Assembly (NCBI GenBank): GCA_030435675.1
Contig: CM059624.1
Span: forward strand, 13,044,769-13,108,768
Reading direction: 5' to 3'
DNA length: 64,000 nucleotides
Source: Steinernema hermaphroditum
Lineage: Eukaryota > Nematoda > Chromadorea > Rhabditida > Steinernematidae
Made by a program: the position numbers and the translations under genes. The notes beneath the pieces were generated by a model. It ran no database searches and was not told the DNA's origin. It was given only the letters and a program-made list of their open reading frames with translations. Numbering within the stretch: position 1 is the first letter of the stretch; each line of letters begins with the position of its first letter. Of the stretch, positions 1 to 11,160 are shown piece after piece.

Positions 1-1315
1 CAATGAGCGTGCAAGTATCCACACACGGCTTATCGAATGTCTAGAACGGTGATATGCGTCTGGAAGTGTCTACAGTAACCGTCTGTAGTCTTCTATGCTT
101 CTCTGCCGGTGATCACACCTGTGCAACACGACTGTTGGGAGTGGCAGATAGCCTGTTGCAAAATGGCGTTTTCGGTTTAATTACCCAAGTGCCGCGACTA
201 ATTTTGGAAGTGCGTCTCCTCGGAGGTGCTTTTAAAGTAAAGCCATGCTAGTTCTACGCGGAAGTCCGGTCAGTCCTTGCCTACTCATGCAGAAAGTGAC
301 TTTGAACACAGCTCGTTGAGCTTTTTCAGTTGCGCTTTGGGAATGTCGAATGTCCAATGCTGAGTGATCCAATGCCTCTGGAAGAGGATATGCTGAACAT
401 CGCTCTATGAAAAAGAAGTTCAATATTGCATTATTTTTTTGAGTAGGTCGACTAATAGAACTCGTTGGAATGTGAGCATTGTGTAGATCTTTGAGCTACT
501 TCCAGAGTCCTTCACACATACATCTCATATAATTTCCACGTTATCATAAAGCACCACCCACGCTTGTATGTGATATTTCAACATACTGAAAGTCTCATGA
601 ACAGATAAACGGTTGTGCCGAAAGTGACTACAAATTAACGGGAACATATGATGGGTGACATTGTCAAAATAATAAAAAAAAACAGTTAGAGATGATATAT
701 TGTATCGTAGCGTATCAGCTGTTGGAGAAGGTTTACGTGTTTATTCCTTATCCACGGTAAAGTCCTTGATGTTTGTTGAGAATTCCAATGTGATTCGCAT
801 ACAAATTTGTCTACATTGTGACTTTAGGTTAGTCACATGCTCGTTGATGAATCGCGTGTACTTGACCGATTTTTGTAGGTATTGAGAGGGTGAGCTTTGA
901 AATGGTCAATTTTATGGAACGTTAGCTCAGTCACGCCAAGTGCATGAAATAGAAAAACTTACGGAGATACATTGACCATTGACAGTCGATCCCTCTTGAA
1001 TCAGTGGGCGGAGAAGCGACAAACTGACTTGTTTCCATGTTGTTTAACTTACTCAAAAGAAAGATTCTATGAATGTTATTGGAGGTCAATCACCATTTAA
1101 CTCTAGATGCTTAACTCTTACCGCGTAACCCGTTTCTTGACATATGATTAAATGAAGTTCTTTGACGAAGACTTTGTAGTGATTTCTGGTATTATGAATC
1201 GTTGTTCATTTCATTAACAACTATAGAAGAGAGCACAAAATATTTTTGTTTTATACGAATAAACCCGGCTGCGCGCGAATTCGCGCCCTCCAGGTACTAA
1301 AAGCCAATTAGCCTG
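1..1315. other. Gene-free stretch
   Basis: I see no convincing coding exon on either strand. The short open frames lack splice-linked partners and recognisable motifs. The only structured item is the SL1-like sequence at 174-238, listed separately. Confidence 0.6.
174..238 (+). ncRNA. SL1 spliced-leader-RNA-like remnant
   Basis: The sequence at 174-190 (GGTTTAATTACCCAAGT) matches the first 17 of 22 bases of nematode SL1. Ten bases on, at 200-209, is AATTTTGGAA, the Sm-site type of SL RNAs. A CTCC/GGAG mini-hairpin and a T-run follow. Known SL1 RNA genes are about 100 nt, with TTGAG plus a GT donor and a longer internal region. Those parts are missing here, so this is most likely a deleted pseudogene, or less likely a variant SL RNA. 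Recognition is from memory of SL1 and its Sm site. Confidence 0.4.
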
Positions 1316-1460
1316 TAGCCCTGCGGGCGGCAAGATTGGTGCTCATGCAAAGGGCTGAAGTTGGGGCCAAAAAAATTGTAGCCCTGCGGGCGGCAAGGCA
1401 CCATAGCCCTGCGGGCGGCAAGACACCATAGCCCTGCGGGCGGCAAGATTGGTGCTCATG
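1316..1460. repeat. GC-rich short tandem/interspersed repeat
   Basis: The motif GCCCTGCGGGCGGCAAG occurs four times within about 140 bp. Two copies are followed by ATTGGTGCTCATGCAAA and a GCTGAAGTTG-like tail, giving a compound repeat. The motif core GCCC-TGC-GGGC is self-complementary. No coding potential is supported. Confidence 0.8.
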
Positions 1461-1539
1461 CAAATGACTGAAGTTGTCCAAAAAACTGCAGCTAAAAAAT
1501 ACGCTAAAAACGGCACAAAAACTGTAGAGAAACGCAAAG

Positions 1540-1745
1540 CCTTGCGTCCCCAGAGATATGGTGGAAGTATAGCGCTACCATTTCAACTGCTTGTGTGGCT
1601 CATTGCGAACGTGCTTCGTTTGTAAGCGGGCGGTGCCGGGTTCGGTTCCCTTCGGGGTCCTTATTTTGTGTGGGTGTTTTCCCCGTGCTCACGGAAAAAC
1701 ACACACACACACAAACAGACCAACGGACCCGTCGGTTCTCCATTT
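1540..1745 (+). mobile_element. tRNA-derived-SINE-like element
   Basis: It contains a Pol III A-box-like segment (TGGCTCATTGCGAACG, near 1594) and a B-box-like GGTTCGGTTCCC about 45 bp downstream (near 1639), the layout of tRNA-derived SINEs. A CA microsatellite-rich end (1697-1715) follows. A diverged relative lies at 43080-43275, sharing the upstream CCCCAGAGA segment and both boxes. It does not fold into an intact tRNA by eye. The assignment is inference from box spacing plus recurrence. Confidence 0.35.
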
Positions 1746-1757
1746 ATATATAGGGGA

Positions 1758-2160
1758 TTTGTCAAATATTGACTTATATCTTTTGACTTTTAATGTCAAG
1801 TTCAAGGTTTTCGGTTCGAATTTTGAGTTTGATGGGACCTGGATTCAGTCTATGTAACACTCCAGCATAGTACCGTTCCGATCCCTCATAAGATGTATAT
1901 TGGATATGCATTCATGTGCCAATTTCTCTTATTTTGACACGATCTGCCTCCACGATGTTCGTCCTACTTCCAGTTTTAGTTATTGTGTTTATAAGAAGCT
2001 GTCAAATATTGACTTATCTCTGTTGATAGCTCTATCGAAGCGATACCGTAAAATGAATCCGAAGTTTTCGGTTCGAATTTTGAGCTTTGAGATGGGACCA
2101 TTCAAGAAAGATTGGATTCTTTGGATTGTAACACTTCAGCATATTACAGTTCCGCTCTTT
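1758..2160 (+). repeat. Two diverged direct repeats
   Basis: A segment beginning TGTCAAATATTGACTTAT (about 1758 and 2000), continuing with TTCGGTTCGAATTTTGAG and ending near TAACACTCCAGCAT / TAACACTTCAGCAT, occurs twice. The copies differ by substitutions and small indels. Short open frames across them are not credible genes. Confidence 0.7.
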
Positions 2161-2508
2161 GAGAACATGATAATACCCTTGGTGCACGACTTTTGAGTGA
2201 CGGTTTTGTCGGAGCACCATGTTTGACACGTGCACATGGCTTCCTCCAGAGGACTTTTTACGTTGACTACCATCTGATTACTTCACTATTTCGAACTTCC
2301 TAGTCGTACCTACAAATTGGTTTTATACATTGAATTATGGCACTGCGAAATGCTGAAAAACATGCGTTCAGAAATATTGTACACCTTATAGTCAGATCAA
2401 TAATACCCGTGTTGCACTTCCGTCACATATTCCCACACAGCGGCAGAGAACGAGTTCTGCAGCTCCGTGGGATTACCGCCCTTTGTCTCGCGACCTTATT
2501 AGGCTTAT

Positions 2509-3571
2509 GTGAATGTTACAGTTGGTATGTCAGTCATGAGCATGTACAACGCCGTCATATTGATCGTGGTCGACTGCGTCGGTCTGTTCGGAAATGTTAG
2601 CTTTGTGCTTCTTACCCTCCTATTCAAGCAGTTCAGGAAGAGTATGTGTGGTAAGTGTGTCCCTATCCTTCAAGCAAAAGACGCTTCTTAGCCCTCCTCA
2701 TGGGAATGGTCTCCTTCTGCGACTCCGTCATGGAAATCGTGATCATAGTGATTTCCATCTGTGGCCTCTCCGGATGCACCTTCTATCAGCACACCTGCTT
2801 CCACATCCTGGCCATTCCGATATTTCTGAACTGTGTCCAAACAGGCTTGATGTTCTGTATTTCCGTCGACAGACTTATCGCCGTCGCCTGGCCTCTGTGG
2901 TACCAGAGCATCCACACTACCCTGCTCTTCACTGTCAGCTTCGTCCCTGGAGTCGCCTTCGGAAGTGTCGTTGTCATCACCGGGCTCGTCTACTTGGAGC
3001 CGAATGAGACGATTCCCGTGTGCAATGTCCCGGTGTCCATGAATCCGACCACCTTTAATCTGTGGAACAAGGCCAATCTTGGCATCAATATTCTTATGAT
3101 TTTGATCTACTTGATAGCTTGCTTCATTCTCTGGAGAAAAGGTGGGACTTTGACATGGTACGATACCCAGGCAGGGGCATTTCAGCCAGAAAATCTAGCA
3201 GTGACTACATCAAAACACAGGTCACCGTAATGAAGACCATAATCTGCATCATGGTTTTCTACATCGTCACGTGGTTATTGCCAGATTTCATAAGTTTAGT
3301 CAAAGAAGGGTTTGCGCTGGAACACGAGGTGCTCACCTATGCACCTGTAAGAAGAAGTCCCCCTCCCCAATTTGGTTACAAAACTCACTTTTAGAGCTTC
3401 TTCGCACATCTCTGCTTTACCGGAAACTTCTACATTTACATGTGGAGGAACAAAAGCTACAGAGAGTGCTTCAAAAAGATGTGTATGGGAGTCTACGGCG
3501 AAAGGAACGCTTCTCTGCTCGTCACCAGGATGGAGTCCTCGAATCGAGTTGCCACGACTACTGTCTATTGA
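2509..3571 (+). CDS. Serpentine chemoreceptor, srsx-type GPCR
   Basis: A seven-transmembrane receptor of the nematode SRSX class, expected in the membrane of sensory neurons. Exons 2509-2650, 2692-3141, 3186-3346 and 3395-3571 join with GT..AG introns of 41-48 bp to give 309 aa. Visible: an N-glycosylation site at the start (MNVTVG), TM1 with GNVSF, the DRLIAVAWPLWY motif after TM3 (SRSX form of DRY), a TM6 FYIVTWLLPDF segment, and a TM7 end NFYIYMWRNKSYR with a Cys-rich tail. Start chosen at 2509, the first Met before TM1. A poly(A) signal AATAAA lies just after the stop (~3586). Ligand unknown. Confidence 0.87.
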
Positions 3572-3599
3572 CGTGGTATAAGTAGGAATAAATTTTCGT

Positions 3600-3830
3600 T
3601 TTCCACGGCGTCGAGTGTTCGTTCACAGCAGAGGCGACGACTCCTCGTCCCCTCAGATAGACCACGTCCTCTTCGGAGAATCCAGGGTCCTCGAAAATGG
3701 TTTCCTCCGGCCCCAGATGCCGCTTCAGATCCAGCGAAATCGCCATTCCATGGAGTCGGAGTTCTCTGTTTCGCCCCGGACACGCCGTCTAGATGTACTT
3801 TAGGGGTCGAACTGACCGTTCGGCGACCAC
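3600..3830 (-). pseudogene. Inverted fragment of the SRR1-domain gene at 12.6 kb
   Basis: Read on the minus strand, this 230-bp piece is closely similar (about 85-90% by eye) to 12690-12925, the first exon of the SRR1-like gene. The translation includes LKRHLGPEETIFEDPGFSEE, against LKRHLGAKETFFEDPGF in the gene. The copy has a TAG where the parent has TGG (in KYIW), and no further exons follow, so it is a broken partial duplicate. It sits just downstream of the srsx stop in opposite orientation. Confidence 0.8.
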
Positions 3831-4198
3831 CCGGGAGACAGGCTATTCGTGTGAAGTACTTTCCCAGAAGTTACGCTGAGATTGCAACATAGGCAACAAC
3901 ATCACTTTTTTAGATCTGTGGGAATGTTCAGCATGACCTTCTCCGTCGCCATGAGAATTAGAGCTAAAATCCAAAATCATAAAAAAATAAAATATCGAGG
4001 TCGTCAAACGTCAACACGGTACTATAAGGAACACTACTCGTACTCGTAATCTACTTTGATAAGTCTATTTGAAACTTTGAGTCCTACCACGACCGCAAGC
4101 TCGTCGGTTTGCATTTCACATGACGCCTGCAGAAGAAATCTTCGGAATCGTTTTGAAGATTCCTCTGTCCATTCAATTTTTAAAATTGTTGCAGGTCA
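3831..4198. other. Intergenic, includes trans-splice-like acceptor
   Basis: No coding exon is seen. A TTGTTGCAG acceptor about five bases before the next start codon (4199) looks like an SL trans-splice site or the end of a 5' UTR intron. Confidence 0.5.
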
Positions 4199-6320
4199 AT
4201 GATGGACGAGAACAACAACGGTGAACTGCCAGAAAGCTCCTACAACTGCTTTGATCCACAGAAGCTCCTCGAAGCGGCGCCGTTCATGACCATCCAATCG
4301 CAGCGAGGTCAGATTCACAACGTCTCCAGACGATCTGATATGATCCGAGCGCCGCCTCCTACGCCAATGAATTCGGTTGAAGAAGCGCACAACGTAAGCT
4401 GCGTATGTTGTCCAGTCATCTATGTATCCCCGTTGAAGCTTTCGCTGGCCGACATGGATTCGATGCCGTCGAGCAGCAGTAGCCCGGCTGGACCGTTCTA
4501 TTCGTCGGCAAGTCGCACAGAAACCGATCTTCGCCGCGTTATCGCTGACAGAATCGCCAGGCTGAATGAGGACGAGGAAACACGAGTGACCTACCTTCTT
4601 CCCGAGGTGAGAACACCGAAATGTGGGAGAACACAGTAGCTATCTGACCTCGTGATTTAGGCTGACCACTGCACGCCGAACCAGTCAGCGATGTTCATCC
4701 GCCGTCTGCGTGACGTTTTCTACCCGGAAGGATCGCTGAGCCAGAGTGAAAATGCCGAAGACATCCCGAAACCGCACATGCCGCCACAACTGGCAGTGCC
4801 ACTGTTTAGCACCCATGCCCGCGGAAACATCCACTCGTTCCGTGACCAGGCCACGCTTCCGCTAAGCGTTGAATCCGCTCTTATCGTGGATGCAGCTGAG
4901 CCCTATGGCAGCGATTCATCCGAAAATGACTTCACTGATGAAGAGCTTGAGCCTGGCCAGCTTCCCAAAGGACGATTCATCACGTATGTAATTCGCTGAA
5001 CTTAGCAATACTAGGATGATGACGAGTTTTCAGAAGGGAAAGCAGCGAGTTCAACTACTACGAAATGAGAAGACAGGCTCTTGAAGCGAGAGACGAGGTC
5101 AGAGCGAAGATCGAGATGAAAAAGCGGCAGCTGCTGCAGATAAACGCAGTGCTGACACAGATAGAGAAGGAGAACGCAGCACCGAACGGGGCGGACATCG
5201 GCTACACTGGGATGTACGTGTTTTCGTGACGATTGCTGATTGATTCCTCCTTGTAGGATCCGAGAGACCAGCAGCCGCGTGACCGTGTTTGGCAGAGACA
5301 TCGGACAGTCCTGGACCCAAGCATGCGGACAGCAGTTTAACTTCGGATTTAACCTCAGTACGATCACAGCCTGAACCTGTCCGTCAAACGACTTCTTTCA
5401 GATTCGTTCAGCGAGGAGTTGAACAAGTGCTGCGCTAGGAGGGCTCTGGAGTCGTTAACATTCGAATCTCGCCGGTAGGTCGATGCTGTTCTACCTAGTC
5501 TCATTTACTGGCTTTAGACGCCTTCGCAAGTGTGTGCGCGCCAAACGTGTGGCGAAGAAGGCAAAGGACTACGTTCCGCCGAAGTACATGTTGATCCACA
5601 AGCGAACTCTATGGTGGCAGAAACGGAAGTCTGCAGAGGTCAAGAACAAGAGAAAGAAGGAGGAAGAGGGCCGAACTCGCTGCCGACGATTTGTCCACGT
5701 CAAGGTCGCCGTAGACAGCGAACTTCACGAGACAACGACGGATGCAGTGCCGAGAAAAGACGTTTTGCTGCAGCGGACGCGCAGGTGTGTACTTTGTCTG
5801 TATGAAACACACTGGTCTGGTCTGGTTGAGCGTTTAGACAGATTGGTCTGCACTGACGCTTGTCTAGACTGTAGCAGCGCAGCATACATACAAGGCATCG
5901 ATTTGTCTCACAGACACATTTTGCAGAAAGTCCAAATCGAAGCCGGAGTTCCAGCTGTGGGACCGAATCGATTTCGGCAGCCTTGAGGCGGAGGCAGATC
6001 CCGGGCTGTCGTCAACGTCGTCCACCTTCGACCTCGGCTGCAAGGATATTCCCGTGCCCTATTTCTTTAAGATCGACCCTCCACCCAGCGAGCAGATCAA
6101 GAAGATCTGTGGCGACAGTGGCGAAGCTCACGCGGAACGAATGGAGACGCGCGTTCGCGAGGCCACTCTGCAGGCGGAACTGGAGGAGCGTGAACAGCTG
6201 GAAAAGGTGGGGACTGTCGTTTCGGAGCACATCTATCCATGGCGTATTTAGAAGAGACGCAAGACGCGAGAGCGGAAGGCGAACGACGACGGCTCCGGCA
6301 GTGTTAGCAGCAGTGATTGA
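4199..6320 (+). CDS. Unknown charged coiled-coil protein, probably nuclear
   Basis: Nine exons (4199-4393, 4439-4606, 4661-4983, 5034-5213, 5257-5357, 5402-5474, 5518-5784, 5927-6206, 6252-6320) join in frame to 551 aa. The first intron is a multiple of three and open, so retention is possible. Visible: an acidic Ser-rich segment (SDSSENDFTDEEL), a Glu/Lys/Arg coiled coil around EARDEVRAKIEMKKRQLL, a strongly basic block (VRAKRVAKKAKDY, KNKRKKEEEGR) suggesting nuclear localisation, and a basic C-terminal helix ending SVSSSD. No family recognised. Start chosen next to a TTGTTGCAG acceptor. The 142-bp seventh intron is rich in AGAC/GTCT words. Confidence 0.72.
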
Positions 6321-6659
6321 AGACAAACAACGTCGTTGAACTGCGCCCTGTTATTTTGCACCTTGTTATGTTTCTCATTGGTGGCGGAGGGCCATGTTTC
6401 AGTGCTTGTTAAAATGAATCTGAATTTTGAAGGCATTGGCGGAGCATTGCAGTGTGGTGGGACGTTCGTTCCTGGGCGCGGAGAGCCGGGTGGACGGTTT
6501 CTTCGCTGGATATTCTGGATAAGCTCCGGGCGAAGCTGCAGGGTCAGAGAGATCTTCGATCCTAGTTTTGTGTCTTTGCGATGCTTCCACTGGTGTGCAT
6601 TGTCGTTGGCTTTATTTAGGCGGCTCGCTAAACTTGGCCGAAGGTTGAATGACAACGAA
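6321..6659 (+). other. Short same-strand spacer with splice acceptor
   Basis: 340 bp between two plus-strand genes. It is open in the frame of the downstream gene but has no ATG, and codon use looks unlike the flanks. GGCTTTATTTAG at ~6609-6619 is a likely trans-splice acceptor for the next gene. The close spacing would allow an operon, but SL2 use cannot be judged. Confidence 0.45.
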
Positions 6660-7631
6660 ATGCCCAAGAACGGAACTTCTTCTACCGATGGTCAGCGCAC
6701 GCTGTGGGTGCTTCTCGTGCGCGTCACCGATAAAAAGGTCGAATGTATGTTCGAATTCCAGAATCAGGACCAACAGCCAATCTGCTTCATGAGCTGGAGG
6801 GACTTCGAACAGCTAGATGAAAGACTCAACAGAGTGAACACCCTGTTTGTCGCCAACGGAGGTCTCTTCAGCGAGCTTGAAGAGGACGCTCCCTGGAGTA
6901 CGCTCACGAGCGATCGCACAAAGAAGGCCTTGCTGCAGTTCTTCGTATCGCGATTCCACCGCGAAAGGTCGCAGCTGACGATCGGAAGAGAAGTCAGCGC
7001 TAGGTTCACGATGATGCTGCTCGAGTTCCTCATCAAGAAGACTTACTTCTCCACACTGACTCTTCCCTACTGTGGAGAAGAAAGCGTGAACTTCTTGGAG
7101 AACCATGTGAACTCTGGGAAACTTCTGAGACTTTGCCCTTCAGGCCACTGGCCTAAGTATGCTATTTCCCTCATGAAAACTGCAATCCGGCAGAAACAGT
7201 TCTTTGAATTCAACGACGATTACCTGGAACAAGAGAAACTGGTTCTGGACAAGGACTTCTTGAAAGACATCCTCCACCTTTGGGAGGCTGAAACCGATTT
7301 GCTTCCGTGGAAGGGCGTCCTCTTTGTGCCGGACTACTCTCTTCTGGCCATGAAAACGTTTTGGAATCAACGGGTGGAAGGGGCTAACGGATTCATGAAA
7401 GTTGTGAAAATCCGCCACCCGACAGCGAAGGCTGCGGCAGAGATCTGCTTTGAAAGCGACGACAAGGCTCGCCTGTCGCTTTACAGGTGCACTTGCGAGG
7501 AAGAAGACACATGCGATCTGAAAGAATTCTGTGGTGATATCCACAGAAGCTGGGATGTCCAAAAAGAGCATCAATTCAGAGTCCGCAGTATTCTCAGAGT
7601 GCTCTTCAAAAAGAGTATTATTTGTGTCTGA
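6660..7631 (+). CDS. Nematode orphan-family protein (F-box/FTH-like layout)
   Basis: An intronless 323-aa ORF starting MPKNGTSSTDGQ, about 40 bp after a TTTATTTAG acceptor. No catalytic motif or signal peptide is seen. A helix-rich middle part (FLENHVNSGKLLRLC ... LMKTAIRQKQF ... LKDILHLWEAE) follows the same spacing as the orphan genes at 52653 and 58600 (FVEKSTLVKLLLGYAL ... LMKTVLVQKQF ... LQELLTFYAE), so I place it in the same fast-evolving family. The C-terminal part has Cys-rich RCTCEEEDTCDLKEFC. AATAAA lies at ~7654. Biochemical role unknown; an F-box-like adaptor role is only a guess from layout. Confidence 0.7.
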   Translation: MPKNGTSSTDGQRTLWVLLVRVTDKKVECMFEFQNQDQQPICFMSWRDFEQLDERLNRVNTLFVANGGLFSELEEDAPWSTLTSDRTKKALLQFFVSRFHRERSQLTIGREVSARFTMMLLEFLIKKTYFSTLTLPYCGEESVNFLENHVNSGKLLRLCPSGHWPKYAISLMKTAIRQKQFFEFNDDYLEQEKLVLDKDFLKDILHLWEAETDLLPWKGVLFVPDYSLLAMKTFWNQRVEGANGFMKVVKIRHPTAKAAAEICFESDDKARLSLYRCTCEEEDTCDLKEFCGDIHRSWDVQKEHQFRVRSILRVLFKKSIICV

Positions 7632-8233
7632 TTTTCGTCCTCATCGACAGTGTAAATAAATCGTCTCTATGAATGAATTGAATCCGTTTTTGTGATCTAG
7701 GAACTAGCAACATGTAAATCATAGCTCAGTGTGCGCTCAGAATCGGAATATTGCGGCCTTAGCATCCACATATCACACCAACGCAAGACCAATATAATTA
7801 TAAAGCACCTGAATTATACGAACACTTCAAAATGCTACAAACACGTTCCGCAATCAGGCAGCGTAGACATCCGAAATCGACACACTTCCGCTGCGATACA
7901 GATAGAAAAGTGGGTCTTACGTAGATCAAGTGTCCACAGTCCTACCGCCCGACCTTCCGAAACAACAACTTCGCATATGGAAGAGCATGCTAGGACTATC
8001 TGATGTCTGCAGTCTATATACTGTGCAATGACATGTCGCACCTGCAAAAAGACCACACACATCGCAGCTGGCGAATAGTCATTCAAACATACAGTACCAG
8101 GACTTTCCGTTCAAGACCACAGATTTTGGGAAAAAATAGCAAACGAGAATTTTTCGGCGTATCCAGGTGTCCAGGATCGCATTCCTGTCATCCGCCTTAT
8201 TTTGTGCGGTATTCAGATTTCCAAACACCTAAA
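7632..8233. other. Intergenic region upstream of eef-2
   Basis: No coding exon is supported on either strand. It presumably holds the 3' end of the orphan gene and the eef-2 promoter. No clear TATA box or other named element was identified. Confidence 0.55.
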
Positions 8234-11160
8234 ATGGTACGTTTTTCGGGTTTTGCAGAATTTTGAAAATTTTGCAGACCCGTCGGTGTGCATAGAGTGT
8301 AATTTCGCGGTGTTTAGGTGAACTTTACTGTCGATGAGATCCGCGGCCTTATGGACCGCAAGAAGAACATCCGCAATATGTCGGTTATTGCGCACGTCGA
8401 CCACGGAAAGTCAACGCTTACGGATTCGCTAGTCTCGAAGGCCGGTATCATCGCTGGCGCTAAGGCCGGAGAGACCCGCTTCACCGACACCCGTAAGGAC
8501 GAACAAGAGCGTTGCATTACCATTAAGTCGACGTATGTTCTGCTGCCAGTCGGTTGATACTCAAGTTGCCTCTTTCAGTGCCATCTCGCTTTTCTTCGAG
8601 CTCGACCACCGTGACGTCGATTTCATCAAGGGAGAGAACCAGCTCGAGGTCCAGAAGACCGGAGCTGAGGAGAAGAAGTACAACGGTTTCCTGATCAACC
8701 TGATCGACTCCCCCGGCCACGTTGACTTCTCCAGCGAGGTTACTGCTGCCCTACGTGTTACTGATGGAGCCCTCGTTGTTGTCGACTGTGTTTCCGGTTC
8801 GTGGTGCACAGGAGTGGAGAGTGATTAATTGACTTGGTCGTTGTAGGAGTGTGCGTCCAGACAGAGACTGTCCTTCGCCAAGCCATTGCTGAACGCATTA
8901 AGCCTGTGCTGTTCATGAACAAAATGGACCGCGCTCTTCTCGAGTTGCAACTTGGACAAGAAGAACTTTTCCAGACCTTCCAGCGCATCGTTGAGAACAT
9001 CAACGTTATTATCGCCACCTATGGTGATGACGACGGTCCGATGGGACCTATCATGGTCGACCCATCAGTCGGTAACGTCGGATTCGGTTCTGGTCTGCAC
9101 GGATGGGCCTTCACCCTTAAACAGTTTGCCGAAATCTACGCCGAGAAGTTCGGCGTTAAGGTACTGAGATTGAGCGTGAACGCGTGGAGGTCACCTTTAT
9201 GATTTCAGGTCGAGAAGCTGATGCGCAACCTTTGGGGAGACCGTTTCTTCAACCTCAAGACCAAGAAGTGGAGCAGCTCCCAGGAGGATGGTTCTAAGCG
9301 TGGTTTTTGCCAGTTCGTCCTCGACCCCATCTTCAAGGTTTTTGACGCCGTCATGAACATCAAGAAGGACGAAACTGCCAAACTTTTGGAGAAGCTGAAC
9401 ATCAAGCTGAGCAACGACGAGAAGGACCTCGAGGGCAAGCCCTTGATGAAGGTTATGATGCGCAAGTGGCTGCCTGCCGGAGACACTATGCTCCAAATGA
9501 TCTGTATCCATCTTCCTTCTCCTGTGACCGCCCAGAAATATCGTATGGAAATGCTGTACGAGGGTCCTCATGACGATGAAGCCGCTGTGGCCATCAAGAA
9601 CTGTGACCCTAACGGACCCCTCATGATGTACGTCTCCAAGATGGTCCCCACCTCCGACAAAGGCCGCTTCTACGCCTTCGGTCGCGTTTTCTCTGGAAAG
9701 GTCGCCACCGGTATGAAGGCTCGCATCCAAGGTCCCAACTACGTCCCTGGCAAGAAGGACGACCTTTATGAGAAGACCATCCAGCGGTTAGTAGTATCGC
9801 GTTTTTGCACATGTAAAGTTTGGCTTTATTTAGCACTATCCTTATGATGGGACGCTACATTGAGCCTATCGAAGACATTCCCTCTGGTAACATCGCCGGT
9901 CTTGTCGGAGTTGACCAGTACCTCGTGAAGGGTGGTACCATCACCACCTTTAAGGATGCCCACAACATGCGCGTCATGAAGTTCTCCGTCTCCCCCGTCG
10001 TGCGTGTCGCCGTCGAGCCTAAGAACGCTGGTGACCTCCCCAAGCTGGTCAGTTGTAGTTCGTAGTCCGTTCAAAATTTTACCTTCTTGTTACAGGTCGA
10101 AGGTCTCAAGCGTCTCGCTAAGTCCGACCCTATGGTCCAGTGCATCTTCGAAGAGTCCGGAGAGCACATCATCGCTGGTGCTGGTGAACTCCATCTTGAG
10201 ATTTGCCTGAAGGATCTTGAAGAGGACCACGCTTGCATTCCTCTCAAGAAGTCCGATCCCGTTGTTTCGTACCGTGAAACCGTTTCCGAGGAATCTAACC
10301 AAGTGTGCCTGTCGAAGTCGCCCAACAAACACAACCGCTTGTTCTGCAAGGCTGTGCCAATGCCTGACGGACTCGCCGAAGACATTGACAAGGGAGACGT
10401 CAATCCCCGTGACGAGTTCAAGGCTCGTGCCAAGGTTCTCGCCGAGAGATACGAGTATGACCCGACTGAAGCCCGCAAGATCTGGTGCTTCGGACCCGAC
10501 GGAACCGGACCCAACCTTCTCGTCGATGTCACCAAGGGAGTGCAATACCTGAACGAAATCAAGGATTCCGTTGTCGCTGGCTTCCAGTGGGCTACCAAGG
10601 AAGGTGTCCTCTGTGACGAAAACATGCGCGGCATCCGTTTCAACCTTCACGATGTCACCCTTCACGCTGACGCCATCCATCGTGGTGGTGGACAGATCAT
10701 CCCGACCGCCCGCCGTGTCATGTACGCTTCCGCTCTTACCGCCCAGCCTCGCCTGCTGGAGCCCGTGTACCTTGTCGAGATCCAGTGCCCTGAAGCCGCC
10801 GTCGGAGGTATCTACGGTGTGCTGAACCGTCGCCGTGGTCACGTCTTCGAAGAAGCTCAAGTCGCCGGAACTCCCATGTTCGTCGTGAAGGCCTACCTTC
10901 CTGTCAACGAATCATTCGGTATGAATTATCCCGTTTTGTGACTCCCACTAACCATTGGCAATTTAGGCTTCACCGCTGATCTCCGCTCGAATACCGGTGG
11001 ACAAGCCTTCCCTCAGTGCGTGTTCGACCACTGGCAGATTCTCCCCGGAGACCCAATGGACGGCACCAGCAAGCCCTTCCAGGTTGTCACCGACACCCGC
11101 AAACGCAAGGGTCTCAAGGAAGGAGTCCCGACCCTCGACAACTATCTTGACAAGATGTAA
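8234..11160 (+). CDS. eef-2: Translation elongation factor 2
   Basis: Cytosolic GTPase that drives ribosomal translocation. Eight coding exons (8234-8236, 8318-8532, 8579-8796, 8847-9160, 9209-9786, 9834-10047, 10096-10918, 10967-11160) give 852 aa, the standard nematode eEF2 length. Visible: P-loop AHVDHGKS, switch [14 protein letters not shown], and the domain IV tip [12 protein letters not shown] with the diphthamide-type His. The C-terminus ends LDNYLDKM. The first coding exon is only the ATG: AAAATG|GTACGT, then an 81-bp intron and GTGAACTTTACT, giving [10 protein letters not shown], the expected eEF2 N-terminus. Codon use is strongly biased to C-ending codons, as expected for a highly expressed gene. 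Confidence 0.98.

Noticed and set aside
1591..1857. Possible functional tRNA near the A/B-box pair
   Set aside because: Acceptor and anticodon stems do not pair, so it is treated as a SINE-like remnant.
6336..6659. N-terminal extension of the 6660 orphan ORF with a signal-like start
   Set aside because: No ATG in the extension, and a good TTTATTTAG acceptor lies just before the ATG at 6660.
9197..9730. Long minus-strand frames within eef-2
   Set aside because: Antisense shadows produced by the strong C/G third-position bias of the eef-2 coding sequence.
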